This document shows positions 5,907 to 10,460 of a stretch of DNA of 10,460 bases, one piece after another. Under the pieces are notes generated by a model, which ran no database searches, was not told the origin of the DNA, and worked only from the letters and a program-made list of their open reading frames with translations. Positions within the stretch are counted from its first letter, which is position 1. Each line of letters starts with the position of its first letter. Source of the DNA: JAUSEW01 sp964414015 (GTDB lineage Bacteria; Patescibacteriota; Microgenomatia; Levybacterales; UBA12049); assembly GCA_964414015.1 (NCBI GenBank), contig CAYPUE010000026.1, positions 1 through 10,460 of the forward strand, read 5' to 3'. A program made the translations under genes and the position numbers.

Positions 5907-6966
5907 GATTTTCAGCTGGTTTTTCTCTTGGCGTTTCTTCTAATTGAGAGGGCTTTTTCGTTTGTCCCTGCTTCATTCCAAAATTCACGAAAAATTCTTC
6001 TGTACTTTCAATTGTTTTTACGATGCTATTTCCAGGGTCATTTACCAACTGCCTTTTACGTACATAAAGTTCCCAAAGTAAACTGTCAAATTTTTTAAAT
6101 TTTCCTTTTTTATTAAAAAGGTTTTCTAGGGGCTCAATTATTTTTTCTGTTTGTAGGGTATTATTTGATAGATCAGAAAAATTTATCAGTCTTCCGTGGG
6201 ATTTAGTAATATGAGGGTCTCTGAATATGTCAAAGTCTTTAGGTCTAATATTTGGATATTGTTTTATCTTTTCTCCTGAAATTTTGGCAATAATACTATC
6301 AGATAATCCGAGTTCGTTTTTCGCATTTACAAACATAGAGTAGCTACATTGCTCTAGTAGCTTTAACTTCATTTCATTTGGCAATCTAGATAATGGCTTA
6401 CTATTGTTTTTCTTGGAATATTTTTTGATAGCATTTTCACTATCAAAAATATTTTCTAGTGCATCAACATACAAATACGCTGGCTCAACTTGTATATTTC
6501 CATCTTTATCAGCTACAATAAATTGCGGATCCACTGGCCCTAATTCAGCCGTATTTCTTAGATAAACTTTGTCGGAGCCGAGCGCAACAATAGTTGCAGC
6601 ACTTTTGGCTTTTTTGGGGATAATTACATAAAATTTGCTATTGTTATTTTTTTGAATGCAGTAGTTTCGACAAACGTCAATGATTCTTTCTGCGGAAAGT
6701 GAAAAACCACCATTACTATGTAGAATCAAAACAAAATCTCTTTTATTGCTTGGAATACTTAGTAGATTTTCGATAATAAAAACATCTTCATCGTTTACCA
6801 TTGAAGCAGCATCGTTACCAACTTCAGACGAGAAATATGAGATAACCCTTTTATTTAGAGATTTCTCTAACAGTTTAATAATTACCTTGCAACGATCAAT
6901 AGAAGCATTGTGATTTTTATTTTTCTGTAACTCGGCGAGGAGCTCTGAAAATATTGACTGTTTCAT
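5890..6966 (-). CDS. SDH-family (ClpP/crotonase-fold) serine proteinase-like protein
   Basis: This 358-residue protein matches the serine dehydrogenase proteinase family (SDH_sah type, ClpP-like fold) in its core. HSNGG (83-87) corresponds to the oxyanion-loop GG of ClpP-like folds. KSAATIVALGSDKVYL places the probable nucleophile at Ser122, and ELGPVDPQF (141-149) is the family's hallmark segment. The family are presumed ATP-independent or membrane-associated peptidases; substrates are mostly unknown. Many relatives have an N-terminal membrane segment, while this one starts MKQSIFSELLAELQKN and appears cytosolic. The C-terminus is a Pro/Lys/Glu-rich tail (about 335-358). The start is ATG 6966, without a Shine-Dalgarno. 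It follows the tRNA-Val locus by 142 bases and converges on the small plus-strand gene. Confidence 0.85.
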   Translation of the reverse strand: MKQSIFSELLAELQKNKNHNASIDRCKVIIKLLEKSLNKRVISYFSSEVGNDAASMVNDEDVFIIENLLSIPSNKRDFVLILHSNGGFSLSAERIIDVCRNYCIQKNNNSKFYVIIPKKAKSAATIVALGSDKVYLRNTAELGPVDPQFIVADKDGNIQVEPAYLYVDALENIFDSENAIKKYSKKNNSKPLSRLPNEMKLKLLEQCSYSMFVNAKNELGLSDSIIAKISGEKIKQYPNIRPKDFDIFRDPHITKSHGRLINFSDLSNNTLQTEKIIEPLENLFNKKGKFKKFDSLLWELYVRKRQLVNDPGNSIVKTIESTEEFFVNFGMKQGQTKKPSQLEETPREKPAENPKQPQ

Positions 6967-7108
6967 ATTTTTTATAAAGCTGTTTCCAAAATCTTTTTAC
7001 CCAAACTCGTTTTCGCACAAAAAGCACGGTTATCGTCCGTCTTTTGCTCGTTCTCTGTCGCTCTTCGCGCGGCCGAATCGGTCGGGCAAAAATCTGAAAG
7101 TTTGATAT
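6967..7108. other. 142-base spacer, unusually GC-rich in part, with a stop-free minus frame
   Basis: Between the tRNA-Val locus and the protease gene the segment about 7036-7088 is clearly richer in G+C than its surroundings. A minus-strand frame without a start codon stays open from the tRNA to TAA 6974-6972 (…TDDNRAFCAKTSLGKKILETAL). A further TGCCCGAC (7088-7081, minus) matches the left end of the tRNA inserts. No terminator with a T tract is visible. It may be a decayed gene end or repeat debris; nothing firm can be assigned. Confidence 0.35.
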
Positions 7109-7128
7109 TGGTGGGCCCGAGAGGAGTC

Positions 7129-7160
7129 CCCGCCTGCCATGACTGGCACTGTCGGGCAGG
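7129..7160 (-). repeat. 32-bp palindromic insert in the tRNA-Val T-loop
   Basis: On the minus strand the insert begins CCTGCCCGAC and ends AGGCGGG. CCTGCC pairs with GGCGGG (one G-U), and an inner TGCCA-GTCA-TGGCA hairpin follows. There is no target duplication, and the boundaries are unambiguous because the flanking tRNA sequence is known. Confidence 0.8.
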
Positions 7161-7193
7161 GAACCTCTGACCTTTACAATGTCAATGTAACGC

Positions 7194-7302
7194 CCCGCCT
7201 GACTGGACTTGTGGACGGTACAGGATTTGAACCTGTGACCTTCACAATGTCAATGTGACGCTCTAGCCAACTGAGCTAACCGTCCAGTTAAAGTCGGGCA
7301 GG
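7194..7302 (-). repeat. Insert in the tRNA-Val D-arm with the same termini, carrying a tRNA
   Basis: It begins CCTGCCCGAC and ends CAGTCAGGCGGG, matching both ends of the 32-bp T-loop insert. Outside the internal tRNA only 17 bases (left) and 18 bases (right) remain, which can themselves partly pair (GACTT/AAGTC). It looks like a copy of the same palindromic element with a tRNA gene in its middle. No target duplication is seen. Confidence 0.75.
7212..7285 (-). tRNA. tRNA-Val(GAC), intact, nested inside the other tRNA-Val
   Basis: The cloverleaf is complete: acceptor GGACGGT/ACCGTCC, D-arm GCTC/GAGC, anticodon stem TCACA/TGTGA with loop TTGACAT (anticodon GAC), variable loop AGGTC, T-arm ACAGG-TTCAAAT-CCTGT and discriminator A (7212). 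CCA is not encoded (CAA follows). It has no promoter of its own in the short flank and must be released from the outer transcript. It is probably the working valine GAC tRNA of this locus. Confidence 0.93.
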
Positions 7303-7334
7303 TCTAACCAACTGAGCTACGAGCCCGCACGGTT

Positions 7335-7363
7335 ATTTTAGCAGAATGGAATTGTAATGACAA
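7335..7363 (-). promoter_or_regulatory. Promoter of the nested tRNA-Val locus
   Basis: TTGTCA (7363-7358, 5/6) is followed after exactly 17 bases by TAAAAT (7340-7335, 5/6), preceded by TGC (extended -10). The expected start of transcription falls at or just before the outer tRNA's first base (7326), giving almost no leader. Confidence 0.7.
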
Positions 7364-7375
7364 TTTAATGAGGTT

Positions 7376-8014
7376 TTATCCAACTTGTGTGGCGACGACG
7401 CGTTCGTTGGAAAGGCCAAAAGTTGTGCCGTGTTTCTTGAACATTGACCAATATTCTTTTTTGGCTTTTTTACTTTTGAATAAAGATAACCAAGCTTTAG
7501 AATCTTCAACTTTCGTTCGGGCCTGGCGAATTGTAGCCAGCATCCACTCAAAAAACGACTGGTGATATTTTCCTGGTTTTGCAACTCTTTGTTCTACCGT
7601 AATTTCCCTAAATTCCGCTCTCAGCTCTTCGGAGCTCTCAACAAGCTTTTTTAACTCAACCATTATTTGCTGAATTTGAGCTTTTGTTTCTTGATTTTCT
7701 TTCGAAGTAACGCGTTCTTGAGCATAAACTATTTCTGCTCCATAGTTAATTCCCGGCGTAATGTCTTTTTTCTTTTCCTGTTCTTCTTTAAGTTTTTTCA
7801 GATTAAGTTCTTTTCCTTCGGAAAGATCTCCGCTTAAATTTTGGGGTTTCTCTGCGGCATACTTATTGATTCCCAGAAACTGCTCCCAGATATCTCCGAG
7901 TGCATCTTGAGTATTTTTGGCTACAGATTGAGGAACAGCTGATAAAGTATCTCGTACAGCCTCAACTGGGTTTTGGTCTATATATTGTTTGGTTTTGGAT
8001 TTTGTTCTTTTCAT
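7376..8014 (-). CDS. Conserved CPR-type hypothetical protein, DUF5660-like
   Basis: This 212-residue, strongly charged, soluble protein begins MKRTKSKTKQYIDQNPVEAVRDTL, has a long predicted helical middle (about 75-140, QETKAQIQQIMVELKKLVESSEELRAEFREI) and ends with SFFEWMLATIRQARTKVEDSKAWL and HGTTFGLSNERVVATQVG. The QNPVEA start and the FEWML/HGT.FGL.ERVVATQ end recall the DUF5660 family described from CPR genomes; this is from memory and unverified, and no function is known. There is no signal peptide or membrane segment; the central helix could be a coiled coil. The start is ATG 8014, 12 bases after the tig stop, so it is probably translated from the tRNA-Leu-tig transcript. Association with trigger factor hints at a role near the ribosome or nascent chains, but that is speculation. 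Confidence 0.8.
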   Translation of the reverse strand: MKRTKSKTKQYIDQNPVEAVRDTLSAVPQSVAKNTQDALGDIWEQFLGINKYAAEKPQNLSGDLSEGKELNLKKLKEEQEKKKDITPGINYGAEIVYAQERVTSKENQETKAQIQQIMVELKKLVESSEELRAEFREITVEQRVAKPGKYHQSFFEWMLATIRQARTKVEDSKAWLSLFKSKKAKKEYWSMFKKHGTTFGLSNERVVATQVG

Positions 8015-8026
8015 ACCGTCACATTA

Positions 8027-8881
8027 TCACAAGTTCCGCAAAAAATCAAGAGTTTTCTGTTGTCTTAAAATACTGGTCAAAAGATACCGATTGGCTTCTA
8101 AGTTTTTACGCTCCTGTTCGTCCTTCGCTTTATTAACAGCTTCATCTACTTCTTTTTGATCAACAGTGATATTTTCCTTATCGGCGATTTGCTGAAGAGC
8201 GAACTCAAATTTGATATCGTTTTCCGCTTTTTGCTCATAGTCTTTTCTAACAGTTTCAGGCGTTTTGCCGGTAGAAGACAGATACTGATCTAAATTTAAG
8301 CCGAGCTTTTTTACTTCATCGAGAAGCTGGGAAAGTAATCTGTCTACTTCTTGATCAATAAGAATTTTTGGGATTTGACCAGTAACGCTGTCCAAAAGCG
8401 CCTTAATGATGTCTTCGGATTTTGGCTTCTCCGGTTCTTTCCCAGGAATTATAATCTTACTCTTGGCCGTTATTTTTTTAACGTTTTCTTTATAGGAGCC
8501 CAGTTCAATATTTGGAGCTTCACAGGTAAGTGCCGTGAACGTCCAACCCTTCGACTCACTTTGTTCGCTCAGAGTCGACAAGTCTTCGAACTTGCCGACA
8601 TGAATTTTTGGATTAATGATTGGTTTTAATTTATTTTCCGAAACTGCGTCAACATAAAATTTAGGTAAAAGTTTTTTCAAGACTTCTTCTTGGATAGCTG
8701 ATTTATCGAGCTTTTCTTCAACCAGTTTCTTTGGAGCTTTACCCTTACGGAACCCAGGCAAAGTGGCATTTTGGATCATTTCCTCAACAACCGCGTTTTT
8801 GGTTTTTACAACCTCACTGAATGGAATAGTGATTGTCAGTTTTATTGTTCCGTCTTTTTCTTTAGTTATTGCAGATATCAT
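8027..8881 (-). CDS. tig: Trigger factor without PPIase domain
   Basis: Trigger factor is a ribosome-bound chaperone that shields nascent chains at the exit tunnel. Residues 1-110 are the ribosome-binding domain, with the signature GFRKGKAP (about 45-52). After about residue 150 the C-terminal arm region follows directly (QIPKILIDQEVDRLLSQLLDEVKKLG…). At 284 residues it is about 150 shorter than the usual 430, and the FKBP-type PPIase domain is missing. A palindrome-encoded stretch TLSEQSESKG (about 101-112) lies in the N-terminal domain. The start is ATG 8881; the in-frame TTG 8890 lies inside the tRNA-Leu acceptor stem and is rejected. Only two bases separate the tRNA from the ATG, so there is no Shine-Dalgarno, and the processed mRNA would be virtually leaderless. 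Confidence 0.92.
   Translation of the reverse strand: MISAITKEKDGTIKLTITIPFSEVVKTKNAVVEEMIQNATLPGFRKGKAPKKLVEEKLDKSAIQEEVLKKLLPKFYVDAVSENKLKPIINPKIHVGKFEDLSTLSEQSESKGWTFTALTCEAPNIELGSYKENVKKITAKSKIIIPGKEPEKPKSEDIIKALLDSVTGQIPKILIDQEVDRLLSQLLDEVKKLGLNLDQYLSSTGKTPETVRKDYEQKAENDIKFEFALQQIADKENITVDQKEVDEAVNKAKDEQERKNLEANRYLLTSILRQQKTLDFLRNL
8547..8580. repeat. Palindromic element inside tig
   Basis: TCGACTC (8551-8557) and GAGTCGA (8572-8578) are perfect inverted repeats around a 14-base loop. The sequence CCCTTCGACTC starts the element and occurs again, in reverse orientation, in the last codons of the 9688-10281 gene (9693-9703). In tig it reads as TLSEQSESKG in frame, at a place where trigger factors have no conserved insertion. 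Confidence 0.6.
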
Positions 8882-8883
8882 AG

Positions 8884-8970
8884 TGCCCAAGGGGAGACTC
8901 GAACTCCCAATCCCGTTTTAGGGGAACTAGGTCCTAAACCTAGCGCGTCTGCCAATTTCGCCACCTGGGC
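8884..8970 (-). tRNA. tRNA-Leu(UAG)
   Basis: This is an 87-base class II tRNA: acceptor GCCCAGG/CTTGGGC, D-arm, anticodon stem CTAGG/CCTAG with loop TTTAGGA (anticodon TAG), a long variable arm with a TCCC/GGGA stem, and T-arm GGGAG-TTCGAGT-CTCCC. CCA is not encoded: CT and then the tig ATG follow the discriminator A. The promoter at 8991-8996 lies 20 bases upstream. Confidence 0.95.
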
Positions 8971-8990
8971 AATTCACCCAGTTTAAAGGC

Positions 8991-8996
8991 ATTATA
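8991..8996 (-). promoter_or_regulatory. -10 element for the tRNA-Leu-tig unit
   Basis: A perfect TATAAT on the minus strand lies 20 bases upstream of tRNA-Leu and just after the stop of the lysozyme-like gene. The -35 region (TTTCGC at the right distance) is poor, so strength is uncertain. Confidence 0.6.
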
Positions 8997-9002
8997 CAAG
9001 AT

Positions 9003-9575
9003 TTATAGCGAAAGCGAAAGAGTTTCCCTCGCATTTGCCAGCTCAAATTCCTGTATTTTATTCATAATATATTCAACTCGTACAGCCCAGGTAGGAGAAG
9101 ATGCGTAGAATCTGCCTATCTCATATATATTTGAAGCCTTCCATTTATTTATATAGTTTTCTCTTAACCCCTTAGACACAGTCTGAATTCCCTCATCCCA
9201 AGAGGAAAATCTTATGATGTTGTCGCCATAAATTCCCCATCCCCATCCGTTGTAAGAATTGTATGGTATCTGCTGGCCAAAAGTTGATTCAAGGCCGGAA
9301 ATAGCCGCAACCAATCTCCAATCAAGATCGTATTTCGCAGCATTGTCCACAAAACTTCCAGCATACGGAGTTAATGGAGAAGACTGTTTTTCTAAGAATT
9401 TTTTCAATATTTTGATATGGCGATCTTCTTCCTTAACCTGCATTAAAGTTGTCAAAGCAGCAGAAGAACCGGATGCATCTTGCATAGCATAAGCTTTATA
9501 GGGAAACAATTGAGACAAAAACAACGTTAATAATATAATTATAAAATACCTCATAGTATTTGACAATAAAGCCAT
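9003..9575 (-). CDS. Secreted lysozyme/lytic-transglycosylase-like protein (copy 1)
   Basis: This 190-residue protein has a signal peptide: hydrophobic RYFIIILLTLFLSQLF (about 9-24) followed by KAYA, a likely signal peptidase I site after Ala30. The mature part has SPLTPYAGSFVDNAAKYDLDWRLVAAIS, ISGLESTFG with Glu96 as the probable catalytic acid, SYNGWGWGIYG, and RFSSWDEGIQTVSKGLRENYI. This pattern fits peptidoglycan-cleaving hydrolases of the lysozyme-like fold (lytic transglycosylase or glucosaminidase type); the exact bond is not known. It would act in the cell envelope. ATG 9575 has AGGA 7 bases upstream; ATG 9554 is an alternative. It has its own promoter (9629-9658) and a leader hairpin. 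It is a diverged tandem copy of the 9688-10281 gene and is followed by the tRNA-Leu unit. Confidence 0.85.
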   Translation of the reverse strand: MALLSNTMRYFIIILLTLFLSQLFPYKAYAMQDASGSSAALTTLMQVKEEDRHIKILKKFLEKQSSPLTPYAGSFVDNAAKYDLDWRLVAAISGLESTFGQQIPYNSYNGWGWGIYGDNIIRFSSWDEGIQTVSKGLRENYINKWKASNIYEIGRFYASSPTWAVRVEYIMNKIQEFELANARETLSLSL

Positions 9576-9619
9576 AAAAAAATCCTAACGTATACATTTG
9601 GAAACGCATACCTTAGGAT
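9576..9619 (-). promoter_or_regulatory. Leader hairpin with buried Shine-Dalgarno and T7 tract
   Basis: ATCCTAA (9619-9613) pairs perfectly with TTAGGAT (9588-9582), and after one G-G mismatch the stem continues for about 7 further pairs (two G-U). The 3' arm contains AGGA, the only ribosome-binding-site candidate, and a run of seven T residues (9582-9576) ends directly at ATG 9575. The hairpin starts about 3 bases after the predicted transcription start. It could limit translation or act as an intrinsic terminator/attenuator. Confidence 0.6.
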
Positions 9620-9628
9620 CTAGGTAAT

Positions 9629-9658
9629 ACTATAGCATAAAGACTATAGGTTTGTCAA
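9629..9658 (-). promoter_or_regulatory. Strong promoter of lysozyme-like copy 1
   Basis: A perfect -35 TTGACA (9658-9653), an 18-base spacer and TATAGT (9634-9629, 5/6) with a preceding TGC (extended -10). This is one of the most consensus-like promoters in the window. Confidence 0.8.
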
Positions 9659-9687
9659 GTCCCCTACTATAAGTTAGATTTTAAAGA

Positions 9688-10281
9688 TTAAAGAGTCGAA
9701 GGGAGCTTTAAGGAGTCCATAAAATGAGATACTGCAAATTCCCATTTGCCATTATCGGTTGGAGTATACTTGCTCACAATTTCCTTTGGAGAGTTAAGCC
9801 CTTTGTCTTTGTATTCTAAAGCCAAAGTTTTGGAAACTGCATCTATCGCTTGAGGAAAACCGGCAAACTTTTTGACATTGCCCCCATAAATCCCGTATCC
9901 CCAGCAATTGTATGAATTTGAAGGCATTTTTTTACAGAGGTTAGATTCCTGCATGGCTATAGCGGGAAGCAAACGATAGTCTATGCCATAGGTATCGGAG
10001 GCTTTGATTATCTCGGAAGCAAAAGGCGTAAGCGGAGAATTATAAAGACTAAAGAATTGAGAGACAACATCTATTCGGGCATCTTTTTGCGAAACAGAGT
10101 CAGTCCAAAAATTTTCCGTGGACGGCAAAGCGGCGAACGCAACAGAGTGGGCACTATTAAAAGATATGAATCCCCCTTTGTGATTTTGATTGTAAGACAG
10201 AAATGACAAATACAAGATGTTAAAGATAAGAAAAACAGGGGTAATTAGAAAGAAAGATGTGAGTAGAAAAATCCTTCTCAT
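9688..10281 (-). CDS. Membrane-anchored or secreted lysozyme/lytic-transglycosylase-like protein (copy 2)
   Basis: This 197-residue paralogue has a long hydrophobic N-terminal segment (about 4-30, IFLLTSFFLITPVFLIFNILYL) that looks more like a signal anchor than a cleaved signal, although VAFA near 47-50 could be a cut site. The domain parallels copy 1: SPLTPFASEIIKASDTYGIDYRLLPAIA, AMQESNLC with probable catalytic Glu112, SYNCWGYGIYG, KFAGFPQAIDAVSKTL. Cys116 and Cys126 could form a disulfide not possible in copy 1. It probably cleaves peptidoglycan in the envelope. The start is ATG 10281, without a Shine-Dalgarno; the promoter puts the transcript start almost at the ATG. The last codons contain CCCTTCGACTC, also found in the tig element. 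The paralogues differ widely, so the duplication is old. Confidence 0.83.
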   Translation of the reverse strand: MRRIFLLTSFFLITPVFLIFNILYLSFLSYNQNHKGGFISFNSAHSVAFAALPSTENFWTDSVSQKDARIDVVSQFFSLYNSPLTPFASEIIKASDTYGIDYRLLPAIAMQESNLCKKMPSNSYNCWGYGIYGGNVKKFAGFPQAIDAVSKTLALEYKDKGLNSPKEIVSKYTPTDNGKWEFAVSHFMDSLKLPSTL

Positions 10282-10287
10282 GTAAAG

Positions 10288-10319
10288 ATTATACTGACAT
10301 ATTCTAGATTTTATGTCAA
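10288..10319 (-). promoter_or_regulatory. Promoter with internal dyad, lysozyme-like copy 2
   Basis: Perfect TTGACA (10319-10314) and perfect TATAAT (10293-10288) are separated by 20 bases, longer than the optimum of 17. Between them lies a dyad, TGACATA (10318-10312) and TATGTCA (10301-10295), overlapping the -35. Long spacing plus a dyad suggests a regulated promoter. The start of transcription would fall about at the ATG (leaderless mRNA). Confidence 0.6.
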
Positions 10320-10337
10320 GCTTTTGAAGCTAATTTG

Positions 10338-10399
10338 AGCGGATGACCGGATTCGAACCGGCGACCTCCCCGCCATGGCGGGGCGTTCTACCGATGAGC
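10338..10399 (-). pseudogene. 5'-truncated tRNA-Gly-like remnant with palindromic anticodon arm
   Basis: The 3' half of a tRNA is clear: variable AGGTC, T-arm GCCGG-TTCGAAT-CCGGT and acceptor strand CATCCGC, with D-loop ATCGGTA and GAAC upstream. The GAAC D-arm recalls tRNA-Gly. The matching acceptor 5' strand (GCGGATG) is absent: the sequence runs straight into the 3' end of the next tRNA at GCTC. The anticodon arm is a perfect palindrome, CCCCGCCATGGCGGGG (10368-10383), leaving a 6-base CCATGG loop without T33. It is therefore probably not functional, unless the 5' part lies beyond the window as in the nested tRNA-Val. Confidence 0.55.
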
Positions 10400-10460
10400 G
10401 GGGTACGAGAATTGAACTCGCTTCTCTACCTTGGCAAGGTAGTATACTACCGGTGTACTA
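10397..10460 (-). tRNA. tRNA-Gly(GCC), 5' end beyond window
   Basis: D-arm GTAC/GTAT with loop ACCGGTA, anticodon stem CTACC/GGTAG with loop TTGCCAA (anticodon GCC), short variable loop, T-arm GCGAG-TTCAATT-CTCGT and acceptor 3' strand ACCCCGC with discriminator T. The 5' acceptor strand (expected GCGGGGT) lies just outside the window. CCA is not encoded: CA and then the neighbouring remnant follow. Confidence 0.88.

Larger units (their letters stand above)
7109..7326 (-). tRNA. tRNA-Val(GAC) interrupted by two inserts, one containing another tRNA
   Basis: The exon pieces are 7326-7303 (acceptor 5' strand GGGCTCG, D-arm to AGA), 7193-7161 (GCG, anticodon arm TTACA-TTGACAT-TGTAA, variable loop, AGAGG and TTC) and 7128-7109 (GACT, CCTCT, CGGGCCC, A, encoded CCA). 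Joined, they give a 77-base tRNA in which every stem pairs (one G-U in the acceptor), the T-loop is TTCGACT and the anticodon is GAC. Insert 1 (7194-7302, 109 bases) lies in the D-stem 3' strand, between GA and GC. Insert 2 (7129-7160, 32 bases) lies in the T-loop between C56 and the purine 57. It has a strong promoter at 7335-7363. Function would require precise removal of both inserts; otherwise it is a recently disrupted pseudogene that still carries the intact internal tRNA. Confidence 0.8.

Noticed and set aside
7024..7336. Direct repeat GCACGGTTAT at 7024-7033 and 7327-7336 flanking the tRNA-Val locus, as possible attachment sites
   Set aside because: Ten-base matches are expected many times by chance in a window of this size, and there is no integrase gene or other element hallmark.
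7333..7584. Second minus-strand frame at 7333-7584 and plus-strand frame at 7368-7565
   Set aside because: They overlap the end of the DUF5660-like gene in other phases, have no conserved features and run into the tRNA promoter.
8882..8890. Upstream TTG start for trigger factor at 8890
   Set aside because: It lies within the acceptor stem of tRNA-Leu; ATG 8881 fits the family N-terminus.
1..10460. CRISPR array, insertion sequence, phage or toxin-antitoxin system
   Set aside because: No regularly spaced direct repeats, transposase, integrase, phage structural or toxin-antitoxin-like gene pair was seen; the unusual content is small palindromes and tRNA rearrangements.

Overview
The window looks like a compact, AT-rich bacterial chromosome of the Patescibacteria (CPR) type, plausibly Microgenomates-like. 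This is inferred from gene content, not from a search. Pointers are stripped-down core proteins (threonyl-tRNA synthetase without editing domain, trigger factor without PPIase domain, PheT without the N-terminal tRNA-binding OB domain), a small protein resembling the CPR-associated DUF5660 family, few Shine-Dalgarno sequences, and many short palindromic elements, some lying in frame inside genes. No gene-free stretch exceeds 300 bases; the longest is about 142 bases (6967-7108).

Left part (1-5702, all minus strand). This is a translation cluster in the order familiar from Escherichia coli: HD-domain phosphohydrolase, thrS, infC, rpmI, rplT, a 69-codon unknown, then a phenylalanine-rich leader peptide with attenuator, pheS and pheT (pheT runs off the left edge). 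The leader at 2292-2339 encodes MQKLRKINLFFFTFA and stops inside the loop of a 1:2 hairpin. Downstream arms can form either a 2:3 antiterminator or a 3:4 intrinsic terminator, so this reads as a ribosome-mediated pheST attenuator. A promoter for the cluster sits at 5663-5691, overlapping a divergent extended -10 for a small plus-strand gene.

Middle (5703-7375). The small plus-strand gene converges on an SDH-family (ClpP-fold) serine protease gene. Next comes the most unusual locus. A tRNA-Val(GAC) gene with a good promoter and encoded CCA is interrupted twice, once in the D-arm and once in the T-loop, by inserts with identical termini. The first insert contains a second, complete tRNA-Val(GAC). 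Removing both inserts restores a perfect cloverleaf.

Right part (7376-10460, minus strand). A tRNA-Leu(UAG), trigger factor and DUF5660-like gene form one transcription unit; the tig start codon lies only two bases after the tRNA. Upstream are two tandem secreted or membrane-anchored lysozyme/lytic-transglycosylase-like paralogues, each with its own consensus-like promoter. One has a terminator-like hairpin burying its ribosome-binding site, the other a dyad between -35 and -10. The edge holds a truncated tRNA-Gly-like remnant fused to the 3' end of a tRNA-Gly(GCC) that runs out of the window.

A theme across the window is insertion of small palindromes or short tandem repeats into pheT (two), pheS, infC, tig and tRNA genes, apparently without breaking the protein reading frames.
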